A stretch of 6,005 bases of DNA from Peptococcaceae bacterium (GTDB taxonomy: Bacteria; Bacillota; Desulfotomaculia; Desulfotomaculales; UBA12532). This document shows, in pieces, positions 1-6,005 of this stretch (position 1 is the stretch's first letter; each line of letters opens with the position of its first letter). The notes under the pieces were generated by a model. It was not told the DNA's origin and did not search any database. It was given only the letters and a program-made list of their open reading frames with translations. Made by a program: the position numbers and the translations under genes. The stretch lies in contig DMDP01000135.1 of assembly GCA_003445475.1 (NCBI GenBank), forward strand, positions 1-6,005, read 5' to 3'.

Positions 1-11
1 CGGAACTGCAT
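1..11 (-). CDS. leuD: leuD, 3-isopropylmalate dehydratase small subunit (first codons only)
   Basis: Only the first three codons and two bases of a fourth are present; the gene continues past the left edge. On the minus strand an ATG directly follows the leuC TAG stop with no gap, and the readable residues are M-Q-F followed by CG-, most likely Arg. LeuD small subunits often begin M-x-F-x-G-x, so the position straight after leuC and these residues agree. The start has a very good ribosome binding site (GAGGTGAT) inside the last codons of leuC. LeuD supplies the swivel domain that partners LeuC in isomerising 2-isopropylmalate to 3-isopropylmalate in the cytoplasm. The identity rests mainly on gene order and the start site, since 11 bases carry almost no sequence information. 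Confidence 0.75.
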
Positions 12-1271
12 CTATATCACCTCTTCCGGATGCGCAATGCGCCCGGCCACCGCCGACGCGGCCGCCACGGCGGGGTTGGCCAGATAGACTTCGCTTGCCG
101 GGTGGCCCATGCGCCCCACGAAGTTGCGGTTGGTGGTCGCCACCGCCCGCTCGCCCGCGGCCAGGATGCCCATATGTCCCCCCAGGCACGGCCCGCACGT
201 AGGAGTGCTAACCGCGGCCCCGGCCTCGATAAAGACGCCGATGAGTCCCTCCGCCAGCGCCCGGCGGTAAATCTCCTGGGTGCCGGGGATGACGATCAGG
301 CGCACGTCCGGATGTACCTTCCTGCCGGCCAGAACGCGCGCGGCCAGACGCAGGTCGCCCAGGCGCCCGTTGGTGCAGGACCCGATCACCGCCTGATCGA
401 TACGGATGTCCCCCACCTCGCTTACCGGCCGGACGTTGGCCGGCGAATAAGGGCAGGCCACCTGGGGTTCGAGATCGCTGACGTCGAAGTTGTAAACCTC
501 GGCGTACGCCGCGTCGGGGTCGCCGGCGTAAAACCGGTACGGCCGCCTGGCCCGGTCCCGGACATAAGCCTCGGTGATTTCGTCGGGAGGAATAATGCCG
601 TTCTTCGCGCCCGCTTCCACCGCCATGTTGGCCATGGTAAAGCGCCCGTCCATGTCAAGGCGGGAAATGACCGGACCCGTGAACTCCATGGCGCAGTACC
701 GCGCTCCCTCCACCCCGATCTGACCGATGGTGTAAAGGATGAGATCCTTCCCCCCTACCCAGGGGCGCAACTCACCCTTGTAAACGAACTTGATCGACGG
801 CGGCACCTTGAACCAGGTCTCGCCCAGGGCCATGGCCGCGGCCAGGTCCGTGGAGCCGATGCCGGTGGCAAAAGCCCCCAGCGCCCCGTAGGTGCAAGTG
901 TGCGAGTCGGCTCCGATAACCACGTCTCCCGGAACAACCAGTCCCTGTTCGGGCAGGAGACAGTGCTCGATCCCCATCCGGCCTATCTCGAAATAGTGCG
1001 GCAGGGCGTGCTTCCTGGCGAACTCCCGGACAACCTTCGCCTGCTCCGCCGCCTTAATGTCCTTATTGGGTGTAAAGTGATCGGGCACCAGCGCCACCCT
1101 CTCCGGGTCGAAAACCGGCACCCCGATCTTCTCGAACTCCTTTATCGCCAGAGGCGCGGTGATATCGTTTCCCAGCGCAAGGTCGATGCGGGCGTTGATG
1201 AGTTCTCCGGGCCGCACCACGTCACGGCCCGCGTGCGCCGCGAGTATCTTTTCCGTTATGGTCATCCCCAT
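12..1271 (-). CDS. leuC: leuC, 3-isopropylmalate dehydratase large subunit
   Basis: Codes for 419 residues. This is the [4Fe-4S] large subunit of isopropylmalate isomerase, which with LeuD converts 2-isopropylmalate to 3-isopropylmalate via dehydration and rehydration. Aconitase-family landmarks are visible: DSHT at 122-125, GSCTNGR with cluster Cys299, CGPCLGG with Cys359 and Cys362, and NRNFVGRMG near 381-389. The length matches the shorter LeuC/homoaconitase-like type of about 420 aa found in many Firmicutes and archaea, not the 466-aa enterobacterial form. Because that shorter family also includes homoaconitase large subunits, the leucine role rests partly on the neighbouring leuA. Two ATGs lie close together (MGMTITEK); the first (1269-1271) is preferred because an AGGGG lies 11 nt upstream of it, whereas the second would be 17 nt away. 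The gap to the leuA stop is 7 nt. No broken motif was seen. Confidence 0.96.
   Translation of the reverse strand: MGMTITEKILAAHAGRDVVRPGELINARIDLALGNDITAPLAIKEFEKIGVPVFDPERVALVPDHFTPNKDIKAAEQAKVVREFARKHALPHYFEIGRMGIEHCLLPEQGLVVPGDVVIGADSHTCTYGALGAFATGIGSTDLAAAMALGETWFKVPPSIKFVYKGELRPWVGGKDLILYTIGQIGVEGARYCAMEFTGPVISRLDMDGRFTMANMAVEAGAKNGIIPPDEITEAYVRDRARRPYRFYAGDPDAAYAEVYNFDVSDLEPQVACPYSPANVRPVSEVGDIRIDQAVIGSCTNGRLGDLRLAARVLAGRKVHPDVRLIVIPGTQEIYRRALAEGLIGVFIEAGAAVSTPTCGPCLGGHMGILAAGERAVATTNRNFVGRMGHPASEVYLANPAVAAASAVAGRIAHPEEVI
16..25 (-). promoter_or_regulatory. leuD ribosome binding site within leuC
   Basis: The minus strand reads AAGAGGTGAT just before the leuD ATG. GAGGTGAT is an eight-base match to the complement of the 16S rRNA 3' end, with 4 nt between its last T and the ATG. 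It is made of the last sense codons of leuC (Glu-Glu-Val-Ile), so leuC translation runs over the leuD initiation site. This predicts coupled, near-equal synthesis of the two subunits. Confidence 0.8.
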
Positions 1272-1278
1272 GGCGCTT

Positions 1279-2817
1279 TCAACCCCTGTTCTGCATTGAG
1301 GGACCGTTCATTTCGTGGAAAATCTTGTTGATGGCATCGATGTAGGCGCGCGCGCTGGCTTCGAGCACGTCCGTGCTTATGTCGCGCCCGGTGAAGATTT
1401 TCCCGCGCTCGTCCTGGACCTTGACGGTGACGCTGCCCAGGGCGTCCTTGCCGCCGGTCACCGCATCGAGGGCGTAGCTGACCAGTGTGACCCTGATCCC
1501 GGTAATCTTGTCGACCGCCCGGTAGATGGCGTCTACCGGACCGTCGCCGCACGCCGCCTCTTCGATCACTTCGCCGCCGGTAACCAGGCCCACCGTCGCA
1601 CTCGGAACCACGGTGGTGCCGGAGAGAATGTGCATGTACTCAAGCTCGAACGTGGGCGGCGTCTGCCTGATCTCCCCTTCAACAATCGCCTGGAGATCCT
1701 CGTCGGTAATCGTCTTCTTGCGATCCGCCAGTTCCTTAAAGCGAATGAACGCCTTGTTGAGTTCCTCTTCCGAAAGGTCGTAACCGAGCTCGATAAGCCG
1801 CTGGCGGAAGGCGTGCCGGCCGGAGTGCTTCCCGAGCACCAGGCTCGATACCGGGATACCCACCATGGTAGGGTTCATGATCTCGTAGGTGGTGCGCTCC
1901 TTCAACACCCCGTCCTGATGGATGCCCGACTCGTGGGCAAAGGCATTCTTGCCCACGACCGCCTTGTTGTACTGGACCGGCATACCGGTGAGGGTGCTCA
2001 CCAGCCGCGAGGTGCGGTAGATTTCCTCGGTGACGACGCCGACCGTTTTCCCGTAAATGTCGCGCCGGGTGTGCAGCGCCATGATTACTTCTTCCAGGGC
2101 GGCGTTGCCGGCCCGCTCGCCGATGCCGTTTATGGTTCCCTCCACCTGCGTCGCCCCGTTCAGCACGGCGGACAGGGAGTTGGCCACCGCCAGGCCCAGG
2201 TCATCGTGGCAATGGACGCTCAGCACCACCTTCTCGATGCCGGGCGTCTTCTCCCGGATGGCCCGGATGAAGTTCCCAAACTCGGCGGGTGTCGCATACC
2301 CGACGGTATCCGGAATGTTGACCACCGTAGCCCCCGCGGCGATCACGGCTGCCAGCACCCGGCACAGGTAGTCGAGATCGGAGCGGGACGCGTCTTCCGC
2401 CGAAAACTCCACATCCGAGGTATACTTCTTGGCGTGTTTGACCGCCGCCACCGCGGCCTCCAGCACCTGCTCCCGGTCCTTCCGCAGCTTGTATTTCAGG
2501 TGGATGTCCGAGGTGGCAATGAAGACGTGGATCCGGGGCTGTTCGGCCTCCTTTAACGCATTCCAGGCCGCGTCGATGTCCGCAAAGTTGGAGCGCGCCA
2601 GCCCGGCCACGGTCACCCCGCGCACCTCGCGGGCCACCGCCTGCACCGCCTTAAAATCGCCGGGCGAGGTGTAGGGGAATCCGGCCTCGATAACGTCCAC
2701 CCGCAACCTCGCCAGCTGGCGCGCGATCTGGAGCTTTTCATTCACGTTAAGGCTTACACCCGGCGACTGCTCCCCGTCGCGCAGGGTGGTGTCGAAAATG
2801 TAGACGCGCTCGCTCAA
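1279..2817 (-). CDS. leuA: leuA, 2-isopropylmalate synthase
   Basis: Codes for 512 residues. It condenses acetyl-CoA with 2-oxoisovalerate to 2-isopropylmalate, the first committed step of leucine synthesis. The N-terminal TIM-barrel domain opens with [12 protein letters not shown] (9-20), carrying Arg13 and metal-binding Asp14. VHCHDD supplies the metal ligands His202 and His204, and [10 protein letters not shown] (231-240) includes Asn238. HESGIHQDG lies at 295-303. The C-terminal leucine-binding regulatory domain spans about 390-505, with [12 protein letters not shown] and [12 protein letters not shown], so leucine feedback is expected. The start is TTG (2815-2817): an in-frame TGA lies at 2851-2853 with no ATG or GTG between, and the catalytic motif begins only eight residues later. 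GGGAGG lies 10 nt upstream. It follows ilvC after a 134-nt spacer. A citramalate synthase of the LeuA-like type cannot be fully excluded, but adjacency to leuC/leuD favours isopropylmalate synthase. Confidence 0.95.
   Translation of the reverse strand: MSERVYIFDTTLRDGEQSPGVSLNVNEKLQIARQLARLRVDVIEAGFPYTSPGDFKAVQAVAREVRGVTVAGLARSNFADIDAAWNALKEAEQPRIHVFIATSDIHLKYKLRKDREQVLEAAVAAVKHAKKYTSDVEFSAEDASRSDLDYLCRVLAAVIAAGATVVNIPDTVGYATPAEFGNFIRAIREKTPGIEKVVLSVHCHDDLGLAVANSLSAVLNGATQVEGTINGIGERAGNAALEEVIMALHTRRDIYGKTVGVVTEEIYRTSRLVSTLTGMPVQYNKAVVGKNAFAHESGIHQDGVLKERTTYEIMNPTMVGIPVSSLVLGKHSGRHAFRQRLIELGYDLSEEELNKAFIRFKELADRKKTITDEDLQAIVEGEIRQTPPTFELEYMHILSGTTVVPSATVGLVTGGEVIEEAACGDGPVDAIYRAVDKITGIRVTLVSYALDAVTGGKDALGSVTVKVQDERGKIFTGRDISTDVLEASARAYIDAINKIFHEMNGPSMQNRG
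1931..1958. repeat. 10-bp inverted repeat inside leuA
   Basis: TCGTGGGCAA (1931-1940) and TTGCCCACGA (1949-1958) are exact reverse complements around an 8-nt loop. They fall in the codons for the conserved stretch [10 protein letters not shown], so the palindrome is probably a by-product of coding constraint. A stable mRNA hairpin is nevertheless possible. Confidence 0.5.
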
Positions 2818-2827
2818 GCGCCTTTCG

Positions 2828-2833
2828 CCTCCC
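2828..2833 (-). promoter_or_regulatory. leuA ribosome binding site (GGGAGG)
   Basis: The minus strand carries GGGAGG ending 10 nt before the TTG start at 2817. It is the best Shine-Dalgarno match upstream of leuA and supports the TTG choice. A second, weaker AAAGG lies 4 nt from the TTG. The GGGAGG forms part of one arm of an inverted repeat (2830-2836 with 2858-2864), so its accessibility may depend on RNA folding. Confidence 0.65.
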
Positions 2834-2864
2834 GTTTCAGTCGTCGGCCGTCAGACCAACGGGA
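2830..2864 (-). promoter_or_regulatory. Inverted repeat overlapping the leuA ribosome binding site
   Basis: In the operon RNA, UCCCGUU (2864-2858) can pair perfectly with AACGGGA (2836-2830), leaving a 21-nt loop. Two further U-G pairs could lengthen the stem through the end of the GGGAGG. The 3' arm contains most of the leuA Shine-Dalgarno sequence, so this fold would hide it. The pairing is read directly from the sequence. A regulatory role is an inference, and the long loop makes the stem only moderately stable. There is no T-box consensus (GGGTGGNACC-type) here. Confidence 0.35.
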
Positions 2865-2871
2865 AACCGGC

Positions 2872-2896
2872 TTCCGGGCCGCCGGCCCCGCGGGAA
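2872..2896 (-). repeat. GC-rich imperfect hairpin in the ilvC-leuA spacer
   Basis: The inner stem pairs GGGCC (2876-2880) with GGCCC (2884-2888) around a 3-nt loop. After a 4-nt bulge (2889-2892), TTCC (2872-2875) pairs with GGAA (2893-2896). It overlaps the start of the neighbouring 2894-2912 hairpin, so the two may be alternative folds. No T run follows in the transcript direction, so it is not a canonical terminator. Confidence 0.35.
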
Positions 2897-2912
2897 TCGC
2901 TGAATGCGATTC
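2894..2912 (-). repeat. Perfect 7-bp inverted repeat (hairpin)
   Basis: GAATCGC (2894-2900) and GCGATTC (2906-2912) are exact reverse complements around a 5-nt loop. It sits directly beside the heptad repeat array, two bases from its edge. Downstream in the transcript is GC-rich sequence without a T tract, so it is not a typical rho-independent terminator. It could be an RNA stability or processing hairpin, or part of a small interspersed repeat; its function is unknown. Confidence 0.5.
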
Positions 2913-2914
2913 TA

Positions 2915-2963
2915 TCTCACCTCTTCCCTCCCACCTCCGACTTCTCACTTCTCACTTCTCTTT
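2915..2963. repeat. Seven-unit degenerate heptanucleotide tandem repeat
   Basis: Starting at 2915, the plus strand divides into seven in-phase heptamers of the form TCYCACY: TCTCACC, TCTTCCC, TCCCACC, TCCGACT, TCTCACT twice, and TCTCTTT. On the transcribed RNA this is an unbroken purine run except for a few T and C positions (consensus RGTGRGA). The two identical units lie at 2943-2956, and the array crosses the ilvC stop codon (2952-2954) and its last three codons (Lys-Glu-Lys). Strand asymmetry of this kind is very unlike the surrounding GC-rich sequence. Several units also resemble Shine-Dalgarno sequence (GGAGGTG, GAGGTGA), but no start codon follows in a useful position. Confidence 0.75.
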
Positions 2964-3947
2964 CAGCCAGGGCATCATCTTGCGCAACTCGGCGCCCACC
3001 TGCTCGATGAGGTGTTCGCGGTCCTTTTTCCGCAGGGCATTGAATACCGGCCGGTTGGCCTGGTTCTCGAGCACCCACTCTTTGGCGAAGCGGCCGTCCT
3101 GGATCTCTTGCAGTACTTTCTTCATCTCGTCCCGCACCGCCTGGTTGATGATGCGCGGGCCCACCATGTAGTCGCCGTACTCCGCGGTGTTGCTCACGCT
3201 CTCGCGCATTTTGGTGAGCCCCCCCTCGTTAATCAGATCCACGATCAGCTTCATCTCGTGCAGGCACTCGAAATAGGCCATCTCGGGCGCATACCCGGCC
3301 TCGACCAGGGTTTCGAACCCCGCCTTGATCAGCGCCGTTATGCCGCCGCAAAGGACGCACTGCTCCCCGAAGAGGTCCGTTTCGGTCTCCTCGCGGAAGG
3401 TGGTTTCGAACACCCCGGCCCGCGTGCAACCGATGGCCCGCGCGTAGGCCAGAGCAAGCTGCCTGGCCTGGCCCGTGTAATCCTGGTGGACGGCGATCAG
3501 GCCCGGGACCCCCGCCCCTTCGACGTACAGCCGGCGCACCATGCGGCCCGGCCCCTTGGGGGCCACCATGAACACGTCGACGTCCGCCGGCGGCACGATC
3601 TGGGCGTAATGCACGTTGAACCCGTGGGCAAACATCAACCCCTTCCCGGCGGTCAGGTGCGGCGCGATGTGCTCCCGGTAGACGGCGGGCTGCACCTCGT
3701 CGGGAACCAGCATCATAATTATCGAAGCATCCCGGGCGGCCTCGGCCACCGGCAAAACGGTCAACCCGTCGGCCTCGGCCCGCGCCTGGTTCGCGCTGCC
3801 CGGCCGCAGGCCCACCACCACATCTACCCCGCTATCTTTCAGGTTCTGGGCGTGCGCGTGTCCCTGACTGCCGTAACCGATGACGGCCACCCGCCGCCCT
3901 TCAAGCACCCGCAGGTCGGCGTCGGCATCGTAGTAGACCCTTACCAT
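2952..3947 (-). CDS. ilvC: ilvC, ketol-acid reductoisomerase (class I)
   Basis: Codes for 331 residues, the usual length of the short class I enzyme. It converts 2-acetolactate to 2,3-dihydroxyisovalerate (and the isoleucine-pathway analogue) by Mg2+-dependent alkyl migration and NAD(P)H reduction. The N-terminal Rossmann fold has [13 protein letters not shown] (24-36). The cofactor loop after the second strand is GLRPGSANQ (46-54). His108 sits in FAHGFNVHY. Metal ligands Asp191 and Glu195 are in ETDLFGEQ, and Glu227 and Glu231 in FECLHEMK. Ser252 in [12 protein letters not shown] is the expected substrate-contacting serine. Arg48 and Ser51 in the loop favour NADPH, while Asn53 is less usual. 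The ATG start is fixed by an AAGGAGG 9 nt upstream that lies inside ilvN; only 1 nt separates the ilvN stop from this ATG. The last codons and the stop lie inside a heptad repeat. Confidence 0.97.
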   Translation of the reverse strand: MVRVYYDADADLRVLEGRRVAVIGYGSQGHAHAQNLKDSGVDVVVGLRPGSANQARAEADGLTVLPVAEAARDASIIMMLVPDEVQPAVYREHIAPHLTAGKGLMFAHGFNVHYAQIVPPADVDVFMVAPKGPGRMVRRLYVEGAGVPGLIAVHQDYTGQARQLALAYARAIGCTRAGVFETTFREETETDLFGEQCVLCGGITALIKAGFETLVEAGYAPEMAYFECLHEMKLIVDLINEGGLTKMRESVSNTAEYGDYMVGPRIINQAVRDEMKKVLQEIQDGRFAKEWVLENQANRPVFNALRKKDREHLIEQVGAELRKMMPWLKEK

Positions 3948-3948
3948 T

Positions 3949-4458
3949 CTATTCGTCCTCCTTAACCGTTACGGATGTTGTTTTGCTCCCGCGCAGCATA
4001 GCGATCTTGCCGGTGCGCACCACCTCGCGAAGGCCGAAGGGCCGCATTGCCTCCTCGAAGGCGTCGATCTTCTCCTCGTCGCCGGTGATTTCGATGATGA
4101 GCGTGCGGCGCCCGATGTCCACGATGTGGGCCCGGAAGATCTCGACGATCTGCATGATCTCGCCGCGTGCGGCGGCGTCGGCGTTCACCTTAATCAGCCC
4201 CAGTTCCCGCGCGACGTGCTCCTCCGCCGTCACGTCCTGCACCTTGATCACGTCGACCAGCTTGCGCAGTTGCTTGGCCACCTGCTCGAGGACCGCCTCG
4301 TCGCCCTCGGCCACGATCGTCATGCGCGAGATGGTCGGGTCGTCGGTACGGGAAACCGCCAGGCTTTCAATATTATAGCCCCGGCGACTGAAAAGCCCGG
4401 CTACCCGCGCCAGCACTCCGGGATGGTTCTCTACCAGTACCGCAAAGGTACGGCGCAT
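3949..4458 (-). CDS. ilvN: ilvN, acetolactate synthase regulatory (small) subunit
   Basis: Codes for 169 residues, normal for the family. It activates the IlvB catalytic subunit and gives valine feedback. An N-terminal ACT domain (about 4-78) begins [14 protein letters not shown] and continues [13 protein letters not shown]. The C-terminal small-subunit domain (about 80-160) includes LGLIKVNAD and [14 protein letters not shown]. Asn11, Gly14 and Asn29 match positions whose substitution in E. coli IlvH abolishes valine inhibition, so this subunit is predicted to be valine sensitive. The frame is open upstream as far as an ATG at 4722, but that extension overlaps the end of ilvB and its translation is not IlvN-like. 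The ATG at 4456-4458 has AGGGG 8 nt upstream and aligns with the family start. The gap to ilvB is 17 nt. The C-terminal KEDE is written by the ilvC Shine-Dalgarno sequence. Confidence 0.96.
   Translation of the reverse strand: MRRTFAVLVENHPGVLARVAGLFSRRGYNIESLAVSRTDDPTISRMTIVAEGDEAVLEQVAKQLRKLVDVIKVQDVTAEEHVARELGLIKVNADAAARGEIMQIVEIFRAHIVDIGRRTLIIEITGDEEKIDAFEEAMRPFGLREVVRTGKIAMLRGSKTTSVTVKEDE
3957..3963 (-). promoter_or_regulatory. ilvC ribosome binding site within ilvN
   Basis: The minus strand reads AAGGAGG with 9 nt to the ilvC ATG. It is the strongest Shine-Dalgarno in the window and is formed by the ilvN codons AAG GAG G-, immediately before that gene's TAG stop. This decides the ilvC start and suggests translational coupling from ilvN to ilvC. 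Confidence 0.85.
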
Positions 4459-4466
4459 CGATAAAA

Positions 4467-4471
4467 CCCCT
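4467..4471 (-). promoter_or_regulatory. ilvN ribosome binding site (AGGGG)
   Basis: The minus strand has GCAGGGG, ending 8 nt before the ATG at 4458, in the 17-nt gap after the ilvB stop. It supports the 169-residue start over any upstream in-frame start. Confidence 0.6.
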
Positions 4472-4475
4472 GCCT

Positions 4476-6005
4476 TTAACCCAGCATTTTGTGAATCGGT
4501 TCGCCCGGCGGCACCATGGGCATAACGTTCTCTTCCCGATCGATGTGGAAGTCGATAAAGACGGGCTTGGGGGACGCGATGGCCTGTTCCAGCGCCGGCT
4601 TGATCTCGGCCGGCTTTTCGACCAGGATCCCCTCCGCCCCGTAAGCCTCGGCCAGTTTGACAAAATCGGGATTCAAAAGCTCCGTGTAGGCGTAGCGCCG
4701 GTTGTAGAAAAGCTCCTGCCACTGCCTGACCATCCCCAGGTACCCGTTGTTCAGGATGGCCACGTTCACCGGCAGTTCATAGTTAACGGCGGTCGCCAGT
4801 TCCTGGATGTTCATCTGGATGCTGCCGTCGCCGGCGATATCGAAGACTATCTCGTCGGGGCATGCCACCTGCACGCCGATCGCCGCCGGGAAACCGAAGC
4901 CCATGGTGCCGAGCCCGCCGGAGGAAATGAACGTCCGCGGGCGCGTGAACGTGTAAAACTGCGCGGCCCACATCTGGTTCTGGCCTACCTCGGTGGCTAT
5001 GCGGGCCTTGCCTTCGGTAACCTCGTATATCGAACGCACGACCGCCTGGGGTTTGAGCCCGTTTTCCTTGTAGCTCAAAGGGTACTCCTTTTTCAACTGA
5101 GCAACCTTTTCCTGCCAGGCAGGGTCGTTGCGGGGGTCAAGAATGTCGAGTATCTGGCTCAGGACGGCCTTAACGTCGCCCACGATCGGCACGTCCACCC
5201 CAACGTTCTTGCCGATTTCCGCCGCGTCAATGTCGATATGGATGATCTTGGCCTCGGGAGCAAAACTTTCCACCTTGCCGGTGACGCGGTCGTCAAAGCG
5301 CGCACCGATGGCGATCAACAGATCGCAGGCCGACACGGCGTAGTTCGCGTACTTGGTCCCGTGCATGCCCAGCATGCCCAGCCAGAGCGGGTGGTCGCCC
5401 GGAAACGCCCCAAGGCCCATCAGCGTCGTGGTAACGGGGGCGAGGAGCCTTTCGGCCAAAAGCCGCAGTTCCTCGGCGGCCCCGGAACTGATCACGCCGC
5501 CTCCGGCGTAAATCACCGGCCGCTCCGCCTCGAGCATCAGGGCGACCGCTTTCTTCACCTGCGCCGGGTTTCCTTCCCGCGGCGGACGGTATCCCCGCAG
5601 CCTTACCGGGCCGGGTTCCTGGTAAGGGGCTTTGGCCGCAGTCACATCCCGCGGCAGGTCGACCAGCACGGGACCCGGCCGGCCCGTTGTGGCGATGTGG
5701 AACGCTTCCTTAACGGTGCGTGCCAGTTTATTGATATCCTTAACCAGGAAGTTGTGTTTGGTCACCGGCATGGTAATGCCGGTGATGTCGGCCTCCTGAA
5801 AGGCGTCACGGCCGATGAAACCGGTGGCTACCTGTCCCGTAAAGGCAACCAGCGGCACCGAGTCCATGGCCGCCGTGGCGATCCCCGTCACCAGGTTGGT
5901 CGCCCCGGGGCCCGAAGTGGCCATGCAGACGCCGGGCCGGCCGCTGGCCCGGGCATACCCGTCGGCGGCGTGGGCTGCGCCCTGCTCGTGGCGGGGAAGA
6001 AAGTG
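4476..6005 (-). CDS. ilvB: ilvB, acetolactate synthase catalytic (large) subunit, 5' end missing
   Basis: 509 residues are present. The frame is open to the right edge, and roughly the first 45-55 residues are missing compared with the usual 550-570. This thiamine-diphosphate enzyme condenses two pyruvates to acetolactate, or pyruvate with 2-oxobutyrate. The fragment begins [20 protein letters not shown]; Glu7 of the fragment is the catalytic glutamate that activates the cofactor. The FAD-domain motif [11 protein letters not shown] lies at 234-244. The ThDP/Mg motif runs from GDG (392-394) to NN (419-420), followed by [11 protein letters not shown] with Trp429. In [15 protein letters not shown] an Ala (residue 60, codon 5826-5828) stands where plant and enterobacterial enzymes have the Pro known as Arabidopsis Pro197. 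The adjacent ilvN and ilvC confirm an anabolic synthase over pyruvate oxidase or a catabolic AlsS. An internal ATG at 5922-5924 is not the start, because the catalytic Glu lies before it. Confidence 0.97.
   Translation of the reverse strand, partial: HFLPRHEQGAAHAADGYARASGRPGVCMATSGPGATNLVTGIATAAMDSVPLVAFTGQVATGFIGRDAFQEADITGITMPVTKHNFLVKDINKLARTVKEAFHIATTGRPGPVLVDLPRDVTAAKAPYQEPGPVRLRGYRPPREGNPAQVKKAVALMLEAERPVIYAGGGVISSGAAEELRLLAERLLAPVTTTLMGLGAFPGDHPLWLGMLGMHGTKYANYAVSACDLLIAIGARFDDRVTGKVESFAPEAKIIHIDIDAAEIGKNVGVDVPIVGDVKAVLSQILDILDPRNDPAWQEKVAQLKKEYPLSYKENGLKPQAVVRSIYEVTEGKARIATEVGQNQMWAAQFYTFTRPRTFISSGGLGTMGFGFPAAIGVQVACPDEIVFDIAGDGSIQMNIQELATAVNYELPVNVAILNNGYLGMVRQWQELFYNRRYAYTELLNPDFVKLAEAYGAEGILVEKPAEIKPALEQAIASPKPVFIDFHIDREENVMPMVPPGEPIHKMLG
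5762..5785. repeat. 10-bp inverted repeat inside ilvB
   Basis: TCACCGGCAT (5762-5771) and ATGCCGGTGA (5776-5785) are exact reverse complements with a 4-nt loop. They encode the conserved ITGITMPV segment. The short loop and GC-rich stem predict a very stable hairpin in the ilvB message. No T tract follows, so it is not an intrinsic terminator. Confidence 0.5.

Larger units (their letters stand above)
2818..2951 (-). other. ilvC-leuA intergenic spacer
   Basis: This is the only spacer of any size in the operon (134 nt); the other junctions are 0, 1, 7 and 17 nt. In the direction of transcription it holds most of a purine-rich heptad array, a perfect 7-bp hairpin, a GC-rich imperfect hairpin (2872-2896), and the inverted repeat around the leuA Shine-Dalgarno. 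I saw no convincing -35/-10 pair, no T-box element and no stem followed by a T run, so there is no good evidence for an internal promoter or an intrinsic terminator. The spacer probably stays within one polycistronic message. Confidence 0.6.

Noticed and set aside
500..511. 12-bp perfect palindrome CGGCGTACGCCG in leuC
   Set aside because: It is a short GC-rich palindrome inside a coding region with no repeated copy or regulatory context; it is most simply chance.
30..1331. A 433-codon open frame on the plus strand opposite leuC
   Set aside because: It is antisense to a clear LeuC. Its translation is rich in Arg, His, Gly and Pro with no recognisable domain, as expected for the complement of GC-rich codons.
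1315..2556. A 413-codon open frame on the plus strand opposite leuA
   Set aside because: It is the antisense shadow of leuA, with low-complexity Arg/His/Gly/Asp-rich translation and no family motif.
2894..2912. Rho-independent terminator after ilvC
   Set aside because: The hairpin is perfect but only 7 bp, and the transcript continues into GC-rich sequence with no T run, so it lacks the second half of an intrinsic terminator.
2818..2951. T-box leucine leader or internal promoter before leuA
   Set aside because: No T-box consensus was found. A TAGAAT on the minus strand (2909-2914) resembles a -10 box, but the hexamer 17 nt upstream is purine repeat, not a TTGACA-like -35.
2915..2963. CRISPR-like array
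   Set aside because: The units are contiguous 7-mers with no spacers and no 20-40 nt direct repeat, so this is a simple tandem repeat.
2904..3965. A 353-codon open frame on the plus strand opposite ilvC
   Set aside because: It is the antisense shadow of ilvC. Its first residues come from the heptad repeat and the rest has no recognisable fold or motif.
4459..4722. N-terminal extension of ilvN to an upstream ATG at 4722
   Set aside because: The extension overlaps the last 247 bases of ilvB in another frame, its translation is not IlvN-like, and the ATG at 4458 aligns with the family start and has a ribosome binding site.

Overview
The window is a GC-rich stretch of a bacterial chromosome holding one tightly packed minus-strand operon for branched-chain amino acid synthesis. 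Read in the direction of transcription (right to left) the order is ilvB (5' end cut by the right edge), ilvN, ilvC, leuA, leuC and the first codons of leuD (cut by the left edge). All genes point the same way. Junctions are 0 to 17 nt except for one 134-nt gap between ilvC and leuA. The ilvBNC-leuACD order, the strong GGAGG-type ribosome binding sites, a TTG start, and the short (about 419 aa) LeuC with a separate LeuD suggest a thermophilic or anaerobic Gram-positive lineage such as Peptococcaceae/Clostridia-type Firmicutes. This placement is inferred from protein style and gene order; no marker gene is present.

Layout: 4476-6005 is ilvB, the acetohydroxyacid synthase catalytic subunit. 3949-4458 is ilvN, its valine-sensing regulatory subunit. 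2952-3947 is ilvC, a class I ketol-acid reductoisomerase. 2818-2951 is the only sizeable spacer. It holds a seven-unit heptanucleotide repeat that runs into the 3' end of ilvC, a perfect 7-bp hairpin, a GC-rich imperfect hairpin, and an inverted repeat that could hide the leuA ribosome binding site. 1279-2817 is leuA (2-isopropylmalate synthase, TTG start). 12-1271 is leuC (isopropylmalate isomerase large subunit). 1-11 is the start of leuD.

Together, IlvBN condenses pyruvate (or pyruvate plus 2-oxobutyrate) to acetohydroxyacids, and IlvC isomerises and reduces these to dihydroxyacids. After dehydration by IlvD (not in the window), 2-oxoisovalerate is drawn into leucine synthesis by LeuA and LeuCD. 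Feedback sites are visible for valine (IlvN ACT domain) and leucine (LeuA C-terminal domain). The promoter and any T-box or other leader would lie upstream of ilvB, outside the window.

The genes themselves are orthodox. I found no undescribed system. The least explained feature is the heptad repeat and hairpin cluster at the ilvC-leuA junction.
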